64,000 nucleotides of DNA from Ramazzottius varieornatus. Taxonomy: Eukaryota; Tardigrada; Eutardigrada; Parachela; Ramazzottiidae. Both the position numbers and the translations under genes were made by a program. This document shows positions 45,776 through 58,366 of the stretch, piece by piece (the first letter of the stretch is position 1; the number at the start of each line of letters is the position of its first letter). The notes under the pieces were generated by a model. It ran no database searches. It was not told the DNA's origin and saw nothing but the letters and a program-made list of their open reading frames with translations. The stretch is taken from contig BDGG01000010.1 of NCBI GenBank assembly GCA_001949185.1, forward strand, positions 166,469 to 230,468, in the 5' to 3' direction.

Positions 45776-48212
45776 ACTGCGTGGAAGGAAATGAAAATGT
45801 ATGTGATGCTAGATGCGCCTTATGGAAGTAATGGTTCCCTTTAATACCAAAGTTTCAAAGGGTATACCAATTATTGAGCGGACCATGATTGAGATCCTTT
45901 CTTCTATGCACGAAACTAACTTAGTTGGGTGAAGCAAATCGGACTTGCCTGACGTGCGGTTTTGCGCACTGCAGCTGCATGAAGATGGTAATTTCAAATT
46001 TCGTACCATTCATACCACGTCAGGATTCGATCCGATCATAATTTACGATCGGTGGTGTTTAGAGCCGCCCTTCAACGCAGGGTGGCACACGGGACAGTTG
46101 AGTCGTGGGTCGCAGGTTGGACCAACTTGTTCCAAGACAAACATGTGTTAAGTGCAAAACATAACTAAATTGCGGTTGATTTAAAGGTCCAGCTAGCAAT
46201 ATAGGTCTGTTTATTCAAACAACTCTCACATCTGATCATCAGAGAACGATTTGCACAAAGGTCCTGGATTATTTAATACTGCTTGCATCAGATGATTTGC
46301 GGCACTTGGTCCAACCGGGATTTCGAATATTTTCGATTATCGTCATTAGCAAATGGAAGGCATCAGATGTCATGAAGGTCGGTCGTGTCGAGATTGCAAG
46401 TGCTTGTGAAAAGAATAAGTGTTTCTGGAACTGAATCAGTCGGGTTCTTCAGCTCTATCTTTCTTGGAAAACGAAGAGTACGTGCTGCCAAGAACGACAA
46501 GATGTGGAACCTGCACGCGCGGACACAGAGTTGACGAATTTCATGACGAAGGACATGGCTGTTCGGTAAAGAGCAGCAGTGCAGGGAACCAGGGATAAGC
46601 GGTCATGAAATTCGGGTCTTTACGCCGCGTTCTCGCTACCCGGGACTGATTCACGCGTACGACTCCGTACAGGCCCGTACACTATGGGTATTAGAGATCC
46701 TATCAGCTGATCTTTCCCGGTAGCGGGATGACCAAGAGCTGATCTCAACTTTCTGTAACGGCCATTCGGTTCCCACGAGCTAAACAAAAATTATGGCCGT
46801 TTCAGATTGTGGGAAAGATGAACGATGGCGCGGCCAGGGTACCAAAAGTACTACGCACCGGCAGATGAAACAGAGCTTAGCAAATAAGTTGGATAGTGCT
46901 ATTACCTGACCTCTATGTGCGCTGGCACATACATCTTGCTGTGGTACTCTTCCAGATATTCACTAGCGAAGAACCCAACAAAGTTAGTCCCTGTTCCGTA
47001 CACCATTTGAAACTTGGTGGTTCAAACCTACTCGAACTCCACATATGTTTGGCTGATCTAACCGTTTTGGGATAAGTGGTTTTCCAGCGGACCGTACGTT
47101 TCCGAAGTCCACATGTGGACCTGTAGACAGTGATGGGTGGGATACACCTTTCGCTGAAACTTGGTGCAGCACTTTCTCGAAATCAGCGTGACCAAACGAA
47201 CGAGTTTTAGAACTTCCCCGGTACCCGCATAACCGTGCGACTGCACAAACATACCGCTTTCACCTATGTACAAAATTATAAAAGACTTCCATAGCATTCT
47301 TTAGATAAAATTTTTATTCCTGGGAAATCAACCAGCAGTGTTTCAACAGAAGTCCCAAGTGTAAAGTCACACAGTGCACGCCAAGGTTAACCTTGAGAAA
47401 TGGCGGGGGATCGGATCGTGTTATTTTGAAGCAGCTCACCATAAAACAGCGTGTCCAGTTCCCAAATTTTATTGACTGTAGATCGCGGGCACCATCTAAC
47501 GCCACTCTGAGCTGGCGCACCAAATAGTAGTTCGTCAAGCTAATAAGAAGTAGAGCTATCAGTTTCTGACAGAAAGCTACGCAGCAAAATCACCGAAGTA
47601 GCCAATTCGGTCTTATGAAATATCACCGCACGAAACCATTGTAATTGTATGAGATTATCGTTTCAAGTTTCACAAAAGTTTCTACGGGTTGCTGGAAATC
47701 TGAGCTGGAAAAGCACGAAACGGAAAAGGTCGACTAAATCAACTAGCTACTGAAAGTAAATAATCGAGGTAGGGCAATAATACTATTAAAAACGGAGCAA
47801 CCCCACAAAAGATCGAAAAGTGGCTGTTCTACTGCGCTTGGTTACGGATTTCAAAATATTTCATCTTCAATCGCGAACCGTCTAAGACGCGGCAAAACTT
47901 TTTGCTAATTGGACGATATCATTGAACACCTCGAAAACTTTTTGGGGCGAATATCAAACAAAATCAAAGTTATCTAATGGTTTCAGTTTACGCAGTATGA
48001 GATTCCCTTGTGAGTGCACTATGTCTGGAACGAGCCTACGAGATTTATTCATTCCGAACTAAGCATAGCTTTCAATATTTACATTGCCATTTTTCTGTGC
48101 TATCCGTTTCCGTTTTTCTACATCATTGACAAGCTGCGAGCGAGCCGACGGCGAAGCGAAAAGCTTGTAACTGCTTATCCCTGCTGGGAACTCCGTGTCG
48201 ATGTGCCTTCAA
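45776..48212. other. intergenic stretch without a supported gene
   Basis: Several short open frames but no domains, signal peptides or convincing splice chains. The right end holds copy 2 of the repeat at 36868 (48115-48169). Confidence 0.45.
48115..48169. repeat. short repeat shared with 36868-36924, copy 2
   Basis: Begins TTTCTACATCATTGACAAGC and ends AAAGCTTGTA, same orientation as copy 1. It lies just before the two hairpins at 48213-48293. Confidence 0.65.
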
Positions 48213-48293
48213 CTTGAACTACCCCATTGATGGGGTAGTTCAAGACTTCAAGTTCCTAGTGTCTCCGGCCACCATGCCGAAGACACTAGGAAC
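48213..48293. repeat. two adjacent perfect hairpins
   Basis: First: CTTGAACTACCCCAT and its exact inverse around a 2-base loop (48213-48244). Second: GTTCCTAGTGTCT and its exact inverse (48252-48264 with 48281-48293) around a 16-base loop. Both lie about 450 bp upstream of the prosaposin start. Confidence 0.85.
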
Positions 48294-48728
48294 ATGGTTT
48301 CAAGATGCAAACCGTTATGGCGTGACCGTACGAGTATTGCTGACAGAACTCAGCCAGCTTTGGCATTCACGATACCAGAAGCGTACAGTAGGAGAACCAC
48401 AATAAAACCGTCCCGAAAAACTACGTAAGCACCAACAAACACAAAAGAACAATACTGTAAGATCCGCGCGAGCACTGTGAACTACCATTTACTGGCTTCC
48501 TGACGTCACTGCGGGATTTCGGTGTCATTGTACCGGTAGCCAATAGGCGACCAAAGAGGCGGGTCCATAATAAAAAGGTAAACAAACTGGCTGGAATGCG
48601 AAGTGGAAGTGGAGTCATCTGATCAAGGTTCCATCGTCCTCACGCCTCTTCCGACCATTTTCCATAGGACTTTTCATTTCCTCCATTTTTGCTACATCAA
48701 ATTGTCCTTTGTCTTAACTCCCATCACC

Positions 48729-50755
48729 ATGAAGTTTCTCCTCTTTGCCCTGTGTGTTCTAGGAGCACAATGTGTGCTAGCCGATCGTCGTGTCGTCTCC
48801 TCCATGTCGGGTGGCTGGTCGAGTCCCAAGAAGCACCTCCTCGGTACGGAACAATGCAGCCGTGGTCCCACCTACTGGTGCCAGAAGATCCAACATGCTC
48901 GTCAGTGCTCGGCTATCTCCCATTGTATCCAGACTGTGTGGAGCAAGAATGCCGAGCCCGGAGACAACGCTGCCGAATGCCGCTGGTGTGATGCCTTGAT
49001 GGACGATATTCGAGGCTTGGCCCAGACCAACACTTCCAAGACAGCGATGCGTGGCTACTTGAAGGACGGCTGCAAGCGTTACCCAGGCTCAGTAGACCGA
49101 GGTGAATGCCTGGAAAAGATCTCCATGAATTTGGGAGAGATTCGACAGATGCTGGATGCTGGTGTGCCTGATCGAACTGTCTGTCAGCTGATCGGATACT
49201 GCGAAGCCAATCCGGTATGCTTGATTGTTGATTGAGAGTTCGTGTCGGTTTTGCTTTGTCATGTCATGTATTGCTTGACGTCATGGTTGCGTGATTTTTT
49301 CATTTGAATACCGCGTGTAACGTGATCAAGCTGGCGGCGACATGCGCTTGATGCGGCCAATTTGACTTTCTGTGGTCGATTGACGCTAACTTTGATTGCG
49401 TGGTACAGATCGCACCGGAGGTTGCTCGCGTTGAGCCTGCTTACACCACCGCTCGCAACACTTGCCGCGACTGTTACAACTTCTTCGATGATGCCAAAGA
49501 CATCTACTTGGGTAACTACACCGAAGACGAGTACAAGGCCATGTTGGTGCAACAGTGCGAGCAAGCAGGTTACCCTGCCATCACCGAACTGTGCAAGATG
49601 GTTATCGAACAATACTGGCCTCAAATCTACGCTCGTCTGGAAATGTTCTTCGACCCGGAACAGACGTGTGAGACGTTGAATTTCTGTGATGGCTCGAGCA
49701 AGCGACCAAAGGTTCTTCCATGGAGCACGCTTACTTCGTCGCGAGTGCGTGGATCGAACACGGCCAATCAACAACCACAACAGTTGCCAATCAACCGTAT
49801 GCTTCTCAACGTTGGCTCTCTTCCTACCATGGTCAACGCCAAAGCCGTCACCACCAGTAGGTCCTTTCTTGCGTACGTCCTTTGTGTTCTTCCTATCTCA
49901 GCAGCTCATTGAGTGCTCCTTTCATTATTTTAGAACCAGTAGGAAGCGATGTGGAATGTGTGGTGTGCGAGTTCGTCATGCAGTACGTGGATCGTCTTCT
50001 CGAGAACAATTACACCGAAGCAAACATCCAGGGTGCTTTGGACCGAGTCTGCCGAATGATGCCCAAGACTGTAAAGGATAACTGCCAAAGTTTCGTGGAT
50101 CAGTACACTCCAGCCATCTTGGTCATCCTGGGAAATGAGCTCGACCCTGCCATGGTTTGCTCCGGTAAGCTTAGTTTCATCCACAGTGTTTGGGTTTTGG
50201 CTGGGTAGGCGCGGCGCACATTGCCGCAGGTGGCGAGTAGGCGTAAGTGGCCAGTGGTCAAAAAGTTTCACTTCACTGCCTGCCACAAGTACTGCCTGCC
50301 AGAAGCTGGTGCCACAGTATGGCTTGCCATTCTTATCAACGTTTAGACAACAGGTGGTCTGGTGTCGTGGGTTGTGGTGTCGCTCGCGGCTCAGATGGCT
50401 CGAGTTCGAATTCTGAATCGCCGCTGTTTTTCATTTGAAACAACGCTAAATTTTCTTTCTGTTTGCAGGTTTGAAGTTGTGCGACCAGAACAAGCCCGCC
50501 ATGAAGGTTTGTGGTCCCGCTACCTGTACGACCTGCACCGAAGTCTTCCAGGCCACCAAGACTCTGCTGGAGAGCTACGAGGAAAATGCACGCTTGGCAC
50601 AGTTGGTTAAGGGATACTGCGGATTTCTGCCTGGCGAGGCCAAGACCCAGTGCGAGGACGCCGTGGTAATGTACCTGCCGTACGTTCTGCAGATGGCGGC
50701 TCAACTGATGTCGCCAGCAGGAATGTGCCATGCTTTCAAGTTTTGTAACTTGTAA
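48729..50755 (+). CDS. PSAP-like: prosaposin (saposin precursor)
   Basis: Secretory/lysosomal precursor of saposins, small lipid-binding activators of sphingolipid hydrolases. Four exons (48729-49214, 49409-49856, 49934-50164, 50469-50755) join in frame to 483 codons. In order: signal peptide (MKFLLFALCVLGAQC), a saposin-A-type domain (CSRGPTYWCQ through HCIQTVW), then four saposin-B-type domains, each with the C-x2-C start, a central C..C pair and a C-x(5-6)-C end: CRWC-CQLIGYC, CRDC-CETLNFC, CVVC-CSGLKLC and CTTC-CHAFKFC. Potential N-glycosylation sites include NTS, NYT and NYT. A long linker (residues about 250-300) separates domains 2 and 3. The exon 2 donor GTAGGT is chosen over a later GT because only it keeps the frame. 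Vertebrate proteins usually carry a second A-type domain at the C-terminus; this one ends after the fourth B domain. Confidence 0.93.
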
Positions 50756-53700
50756 TTTCATTTTGACGCTCTTCCGCATCAACTTGCAAAGCTCAACCCG
50801 CATAAACAAATGTGACAATTAGCTTTTATAATCAAAACCGAACTTGGTATTTTTGTTGCTTATGGTTGACAATTAATGCTAGCTCTTCCTTTACCTGTAA
50901 AATATCGTAAGTTTTCTGCTGAAAATTCAAGCCAGTGAATCAGACAGTTAAATGCCATCGACGACGAAGGCAGATTGTTGTTGAGGTAGGAAGAAAATCG
51001 CTACACTTATGTCTGAGGGTGACTTTGTAGGATGTTGGAAGATTGAGATTGATTTTGACAGCTAGCAAAACCGGGCAATATTTTCAACCAGATTGTCTGT
51101 CCGTATGAATCTGGTTAGGGAATGCACGAGTGCGCCGGAAGGTGTTCATTATGACCATCATCGTGAGTGTGTTCCTTTCATTTCCGTTGACCGTTCTGAG
51201 AATTCAAACCAGCCGTACATTCTTCGGGTTTTCTTACAGGTCGATTTTTGACCAAGCTTCCTAAGCTGGCAGTGTGCCGGCATGTGTCTCAAAGTTTCAG
51301 TGGATGCGGGAACGCTGTTGCAAAGTATTTCAGTGGACTGTTAGTGACATTGTCATTGTTATGTCGACAAACCCATTTCAATCCATTTGCGTTTAAAAGA
51401 TGGCCCGGAGTACGTCGAAAGCCCACTCGAGCTACCTCCAGTTATTTACAGTCTGCACGTGACGTTCGGCACAAACAGGCCATAAATGGCACTAAAGACC
51501 GAAGCCATTAGCCAGTATTTCCGTGTACAAACGAGCTGAACGAGGCACTAAAGACATCGGAACTTGGTTTCCGATGTTCCCAATGACGTTCATGGTCTCA
51601 TCACTCCTCCACCCACCTCATTAGTAAGCGGTAGCACTACCGGTCTTCGTCGAGTCAAATATCCAGTTTGTGGACAAAGCAGGCTACTGGTAATAATACC
51701 GCGGAATTGTCGACCAGCATCGTTATGCTTGTAGCGCCAAGCTTGACGTAGTGGAATCCAGGACCTTTCTTTGATTCCCTGTTGGCCAATGTCAAACGAC
51801 CAGAGTACGCTAAGGTAAACAGGCAAACCAGGAAGTGGGAGGGAGGAAGCAAATCGCACACTGGCAGGATACAGCGCGACCCATTGTCAGGTAACTTTGC
51901 CCGACATAGTGCTGGGTATCCTCCGTGCAGTTACAGCGTGCTATAAAGCCTCATTTGTGTCCTTCAGTGAATACACATTGCGTCATGGCTTTACGTTAGG
52001 GGTAAGCGGAAACTCTTTTATCGAACTGCCGATCCGTCGATAGATTACGCAAGAAGCGCTATACCAGCTCGGCTTTCTCCATATCTCCCCTTTGCAGCCC
52101 TCTTCTTCCTGCTGGTACCCATTGACGTCGACCCATCGATTAGGTATGAAACTGACGAACAAGTAACACATCATGACATGCCGGCACGCCGTGCAGTTTC
52201 TAGTGCGAGACGGGTCGAACAACTTGGGTCGATTGCATGGAGGGAAAAGTACCACAGAGCCAGAAGGAGGGTCAAACGAACACCAAACGAAGTACGCGCA
52301 CCACACAACACGGGCCCAGGACTCTATGTAACAGAGCGGAGCCGAAGATCACGTTTCCACTACAATGACAAACATCCTTTGCTATGCCATCTTAACGGGG
52401 GACAAGCGTGAGTTTTCCCGTACTTGTGCTAGGGTGCATAGATTCGCTCATGCTCTGCTAACGCAAATCGCGTTAGGTTTGTATCCCGGTCTTGAACGGT
52501 TCCTCCGTCTTCCGATCTGCCCTATCTATCTCTATCTATTTTACGTTAGTCTTACTCATCCGGGACTTGGTTATAAAGGGCTGGCTGAGTGTGGAGGCAT
52601 TGCTTCTGCGTCCCATTGAGAAACGCCGTAATGCGCGGCGAGTTTCAAACTCGGCACTGATTACATTGTCGGTACGCCAATTGTCCTCCTAATAGTTCTT
52701 TCATTTTGATATAACTGCAGGTCGCTCCTTAGGCTTGGCTTGTTGCACTACGGTACGTATTGGATCCAGTATCAACTGTTTATGTTTTAGCTTTAGCCCC
52801 GTAGCAAAGTGGATCCTCCACTGTTTGGAAATCCCTATCCCGGATATTAAGTTTCTTGCGTGCCGTTATTCTCCCCCAGCTGTGTGTACTGCAAATATGC
52901 CACAAAGCTTGCTCTAACACGGCAGCTTCAGTGACAATTTAGATTCTCCTTGCTTGATAGTCCTATTTCCGCATCGTCTCAATACCTCTCTCCCGAGCAG
53001 TCGAAGGTACGTTAACGTCGAAGTCGGAAATTGCAAAATATTCTCGATAAATTTTGGATTTTTGTGTTTTAAAATGTAGTTGTGTACGTAAAATCTTCGG
53101 ACGTCGTACATTATGTCAGATCCTCTATTATGCAGTTCGACGTTTCAAAAGCCTCGGGTTTGCACGGGAAAGTGATTGCATGCTAAGTTGAGAGGTCCTT
53201 GATCGGTATAACAAGTATGCCCCAAAGGTGCTAGCTATCATCATCCCCTTGTACCCCACTTTTTTTCTGCGCAGCCATATAGCCATGGTTTTTTGATCAA
53301 CGTACCTTTCTGATTACGCGAGAGACAGCCGCGTCAGTGTTATAATAATTAATAACATTGTACAATCGACTCCGCCACTCTAGATTCTGCTGATGCACGT
53401 ATAATAGAAATGAAATTCTACAATGGGTTAAGTACAGCATGACAGAGAGTAGATAAGTGACAACAAGGAGCAATTACACCTGAGTCACATGAAAAAGCTC
53501 TCCGCCGGTATTGAGCTGATTTGAAATGACAGACTTTGTTTGTACTGGTGCTCATACCGAAAAAATCAATGAAACCAGGAACTCTTTATTCATCTTGTTT
53601 GTGCGTTTTTTACAGTGCTCTTCAAGAGTTCTGATTTACCCCAAGTCTGATCGGACTTCACCGGAAAGAGAAAGTGCTGGAAAAAAAGTGCGACGCATCA

Positions 53701-55456
53701 ACATTGGTGGCAGCTGACGAACAGACTCATCAACATAATGGTAAAACCCATCTATAATGACGATCTTGTCGTTTCAAGTCAATCAACATCAACAGCATTA
53801 TATTGATGGCGAATGTCATGGACAAATTGTGAACCCGGCGCATTGCCGGAATCTGCCAACGAGCTCAACTTAGCTTAGCTGCGGGATATAATCACGGAAA
53901 TTGCTGCAAATCTTCCATATATAGAGCGACCCTCCAACATTGCGTGCTTCAGCTCCAACACCACGTCGAACACAGATTACCGCTCGATCGTGTGACTCCA
54001 TGGTCTATTCTTTACTGTCTTCCTTTTTCACCCGCACGTAACTGCAATCGTGCTGGAATTAAACCTTTTCAAGAAAGGGCTTTCAGAACGATCTGAGCGT
54101 ACTTCGATCAAGCCGGAAAAACTCTGACCCTCGAAAGCCGACTTGATCCTTTATCTTCGATTGCCTTATGTTGTTTTTTCCTTGATGATCGAGCTTGCTC
54201 AGCTCCTGCCTCCTTCTTCTGGATGGTAAGCCCGAATCATTCAAGCACAGTTTAACCGGTCGTGGTCCGTAGAAGAACCGGGCTCACGTTGAACATCTTC
54301 CTTCCTTCCTCCCTTTCTCCCCTCCGTCCTTCCTTCCTTCCTTCCTTCCTTCTTTAGTTTCTACGTGCTCTCGTACCAACCCTCAACCGTGTGGTCCGCG
54401 AGGAACGTGCGGAAGGAAGAAAAACACCCTGCGAATAAAGGCCGGCAGAGGATTGATCTGCGTGTGATTGAAGGTTGTTGAGTGAGATACTGCATAACCG
54501 CCTTTTCCTCCATAACCTAAAACTACGCTCTGTATCGAGTCTGCCCTTCCTCTGCGCGGGAACACGCCAGTCTCCCATCAACGCGACACAGCTCACTATT
54601 CATAAATTTCTCACTGCATGTCGCCTTTTTAATCGATGATCAGAGGAGCCTTTTTCTTCGGGCCGAATACCGCAGTTTAATTGTGTAACCACGCTGGCTG
54701 CTTGATCGAACGCGAAGACAACAGTTCTCCTCCAGAGAGCTGCGTAGTGGACACAGTTCAACCAAGCGACGCTGGAATTGAGCTATAAATAATTGTACGA
54801 TCATCTCGTTGGCGCTGCTTCAGCCGATATTTGTACTGTCAACGCCGGCAGATATCCTCCCTTTTTTGCCTCCTGTTTCTTCCCTATCCGTCGTTATACT
54901 GTATTGCTCAATCCGTCGCTCTCTTCCCTTCGATCCAGCCGAAGCCGAAGCCTTACCCGGGCTTAGCTTCATACCAATCTCACCGGCTTAACTGCATGTC
55001 CGATCCTCGATGTAATGCTGCCGGCACCCCTCCTTGCTACGCTCATCTTCTTCCTTCCCAAAATGCGCTTTCTTGACTCTGGAGGTAACTTGTTGTTCTA
55101 TCCTCTCAGTTACCACCGTACCGCACTTTCGGCAATTGACTGGAACTATTGAAAAAGTTGTTCCAAATCGTATTCGATTTTGGGTTGACGGTTCACCAGT
55201 GCTGTAATAACACCCCAGTATATTGATTATATTGATGAATTCGAAAGAATATATATCCCTGCAAGGTTTAACGTGCGAACTAAAAACTCACTCAAAACTC
55301 TTTCGTACTGGATACGGTTCTCAAAACTTCCTCGATAATTCCCAAACGCTTCTAGACGGAACCGTATTCGTAAACTGAATGGAACGCCTGGGAGCGGACT
55401 CAGGAAATTCTCTACGCTGCGTCTTCCTCCCTTAAATCTTTTACGATTGTTTGTAG
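50756..55456. other. long intergenic interval between prosaposin and the Ly6 cluster
   Basis: No supported gene over 4.7 kb. A (TTCC)n microsatellite lies near 54295-54356. The missing signal-peptide exon of the first Ly6 gene should be somewhere near the right end but was not located. Confidence 0.45.
54295..54356. repeat. CCTT microsatellite
   Basis: Imperfect pyrimidine tract followed by about seven uninterrupted TTCC units. Confidence 0.9.
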
Positions 55457-56538
55457 TTACAATGGTGGAAGGAGTGGGGTACGAATGGGTCAAAAAATGT
55501 TACGAATGCACCAGCGGACCGAACGATGGATGTGACGACCCGGCGCGTCTGTCAAAATGGGCCACCGACTGTCCTCGTGGAACCCAAGGCTGCCTGAAGA
55601 TGAAGGCTCCCGGATGTAAGTTTGATTCACTTATCTTCATCTAAACCCTAATCAGCACCGACGAGTGCCTTTTTTAATAAGATGAAAGGCTTCTTCATGT
55701 CGATCATCATTAGATAACAATAGCAGATCGTTTTCTGATTACATTCGGCCCGTTTACGCACAGACAGTCGGAAGGTCGACTTCAGTTAGTGTGGGCTACT
55801 CAGAATTTACGAGACCGTGCAGCGCGACAGGCGACTCCAGAGAAACAACCGCACACTGCTGGGGTTGTTCCCGCCCTGATTTCAGACATACTAAACTGAC
55901 GTAAACCCAATCGAGCAGAATCTAAAATTTTCCAAACTGCGCACAATGTAGCATTTTTTGCTTACCCCCTCCGTCTCCCAACCTGGAACACACTGTGATG
56001 GCAATCGTCAACAAGAAATTCGCCTGGCAGACCGACTTGTAATTTTACGCATGTACGCACATGCCGAAGCACTTTCTTGTTCGGGATAAACCCGGAAGCA
56101 CTGCTTTTACCCATACACGTGACTTGGCGTCGACCCATGAGTCGATTGACCCATCATTTTTTTTAAGATTATGGGAGCGTATGATCGATCGATTCACTCT
56201 ATGCAGTGGATGATTCGACTCGTGGGTCGATGGAGAACGCAGCCATATACGAGACGTGACGTGAATTGCTGGACTTTGCGAACCGACCATTCAATAGTAT
56301 GGCTTTTGCTGTTCGTTTAGCACCACTGACGCGTTCATGCGGTAATCCACCGGACAGCCCCGTGCCGATCAAGGATGGTTGCGTCAACAAGCCCGGCGTG
56401 GGCATCATTTGCTCCTGCTCCTCTGGGAGTTTGTGCAACCATACCGTGGCTTTCCGACGCTCCTGCTCCGCCTCCACACTCTATCTCCTCTTGGCCAGCA
56501 CTTTTTGGCTCATACATCGACACCTCCATCCGGCATGA
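55457..56538 (+). CDS. Ly6/three-finger protein with GPI-type tail, 5' incomplete
   Basis: Cell-surface Ly6/uPAR-domain protein. Exon 55457-55615 encodes KKCYECTSG with DDPARLSKWATDCPRGTQGC. A phase-1 intron (GTAAGT donor) leads to exon 56321-56538 with LTRSCG, KDGCVNKPGVGIICSCSSG and the diagnostic final C-N pair LCNH. The C-terminus is hydrophobic (STLYLLLASTFWLIHRH), as expected for GPI-anchor addition. The first exon starts in phase 1 after TTTGTAG, so a signal-peptide exon must lie upstream. The phase-1 intron just before the RSCG cysteine is at the same place as in the two Ly6 genes at 58-61 kb, which are on the other strand. Confidence 0.75.
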
Positions 56539-57313
56539 CGGCGCATAACCGCAGTATTTGATAACCTTCCCCCACCGATAATCGCTTCGTCGATAGTTGA
56601 TGAACCAAGGTCACTGCGTAACACGCGAGACACCAATTTGCACACACTTCCATGAAAGAAAGACATTTTCGAAAAAGGATGGATTTATAACACGATAGTA
56701 CAATGTGATGCCGAAAGGTCTACATTTCCCGATGCCACGATAATTTATAGAGAGACATACCGGTACCTTCCGTAGCCTTCTGGGACCATGATGCGTCCCT
56801 CTCTCCCGCAAAACATTCGTGCTCTTTTTACGCTGGACTGTGTCTTCTCGATGACAACTTCGTGCTAATTTTGTGCGAGAGCAAAGTCACTAGTTTTAAT
56901 TTTCGAATGCTTGCGTAAGTTTCGTTTTCTGTTCGTGTGCCTATCACCATTAACCATTTTGTAATCAGTGTACCATTAGCGTCGAATTGTGTAACACTTA
57001 AACACACCCGTTTGTCATCCTTTTCCTTGTATTGCTAAAGCCGGCGACAACATGCGATGGGTGTGAGCTAGCTGATACCTTGACGAAGGATCGAAACGGA
57101 CTTTTACAACTACCACGTTGAAACTTAGCCGGAAACAGAAGTATAATTTATTGGCCGTGCGTCCGCCTGTGTACAACAAAAACAGGATAAGACTGACGTT
57201 CATGTATTGTGCAATAACAAGATCAAGCATCTATCTTCCTAAAGTTCGACATCTCCTTCTGCCGTTCGTATAAAAACTGGGAAAAAACTACGGCTTCGGC
57301 CGACCGACCTTTC
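56539..57313. other. interval between convergent Ly6 and chitin-module genes
   Basis: No gene. A minus-strand AATAAA at 57147-57152 is a plausible polyadenylation signal for the exon ending at 57314. Confidence 0.5.
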
Positions 57314-58014
57314 CTACTGATACAAGTTGTTTCCTCTAGCCGGGCAGAAGCCAAAGTTGGACAGGTCGCGACACTGGACCCATTCAGATCGATGGTCAAA
57401 GTAAGTATTCGCGTCACAAGTCTGCACTTCAGCCACCATGGAACTTCCCGATCCCTTACAGTAGCACCAGTAACGACTGCAACAGTCCAAAGCGAAGTAT
57501 TGAAATTGTCCATTCCGCAGCTGACAGTTGGCTACGCTACAGCGGTCCTTCTGCCATCCGGGCAGATCAGTCAAACGAGCCAAAGCCGTCGGTGGCTGTG
57601 AAGGGCACCAGGTACTGTTGCCTGGTTTGCACTTCATCGTGCTACCATCAAAGTAATTGCCGTCACCACAACCGTAGTACCGCGGTTGTTGGGCCGTACA
57701 GGTACAGAAGTTACGGGAGCATGGAGAGTTCTCATAGGTACCATCCGGTTTGTTCTTGCAGAATGTGATGTCGCATCTGTCGTAACATTTGCTAGCGGGC
57801 CACGTTGCGCCGTTGACTGCAAAAGAGTTAACCACTGCTGGACTGGGAGTGGTCGACGCCGTTGTGGTCGGGGTTGTCGTAATCATGGTGCTCGTGGTCG
57901 TGGTTCTCGTAGTCGCCATTGTTGGCGTTGTCGTGGGTATTGTTCTTGGGAAAGCATTCGGACCATCGATGCTCTGTCCGCCACCACCTGTACCACCTCC
58001 AGTGCCGTTACCAC
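57314..58014 (-). CDS. exon with mucin-like linker and two chitin-binding-like cysteine modules
   Basis: A terminal exon of 233 codons including the stop, opening after a TTGTTGTAG acceptor in phase 1. It starts with a glycine-rich stretch and a Thr-rich, mucin-like linker (many TTT/TTP). Two cysteine-rich modules follow: one from CYDRCDITFC to NSTWC, the other from CSVANCQLRNGQF to NFGFC. The pattern (rNGqf, Cs-yWcYC, YFD then C) resembles peritrophin/CBM14 chitin-binding domains, which act extracellularly on chitin. No signal peptide belongs to it, so it needs upstream exons. It can be joined in phase to 58390 of the neighbouring gene through a GTACCG donor, making it an alternative 3' exon of that gene. 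AATAAA lies about 165 bases downstream. Confidence 0.6.
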
Positions 58015-58366
58015 CTACAACAACAAATTCTATCGTCTTTGAAAACTGGAAGTCTGCAGCTTTCAATCAAAACTTTTTGGCTCGCAGGCAGACTGCAGGT
58101 TGGTACCTTACATCTAGAGGTGGTACAGGCAATTCTAGTCCGAGGTCTGAGTCAGGCCGGAAGGAAAGAAGACTGAACGAATGGCTAAAACTCGATCTCG
58201 TTTTTATTTTATTACGACAGGCAGGCGCGATTCTTCGTACTACACAAAGTGGACGTTACTGACAAAAATACGATAAGTTTTCCTGCGATCTGACTACGAG
58301 CCTAAAAATTTACGGTTCGACGGCGCAAACACTTATGGTGCACAGCTGTTGAAATGAAAAAGCAGT
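58015..58366 (-). other. interval between the two chitin-module exons
   Basis: Holds overlapping minus-strand AATAAA motifs (58203-58213) suited to end the 58367 transcript, and the pyrimidine-rich approach to the acceptor at 58014. It is either an intergenic spacer or an alternative intron. Confidence 0.5.

Noticed and set aside
49857-49912. Read-through of prosaposin exon 2 into an extra hydrophobic C-terminus
   Set aside because: Using the GTAGGT donor at 49857 keeps the third saposin domain in frame, which is far more likely than termination inside the precursor.
50380-50425. tRNA-like stretch with GAGTTCGAATTC in prosaposin intron 3
   Set aside because: No matching acceptor or anticodon stem and no A-box at the right distance; not a tRNA gene.
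57686-58262. Plus-strand open frames rich in Val/Gly/His opposite the chitin-module exon
   Set aside because: They are the antisense of the Thr-rich linker; cysteine pattern and splice signals support the minus strand.
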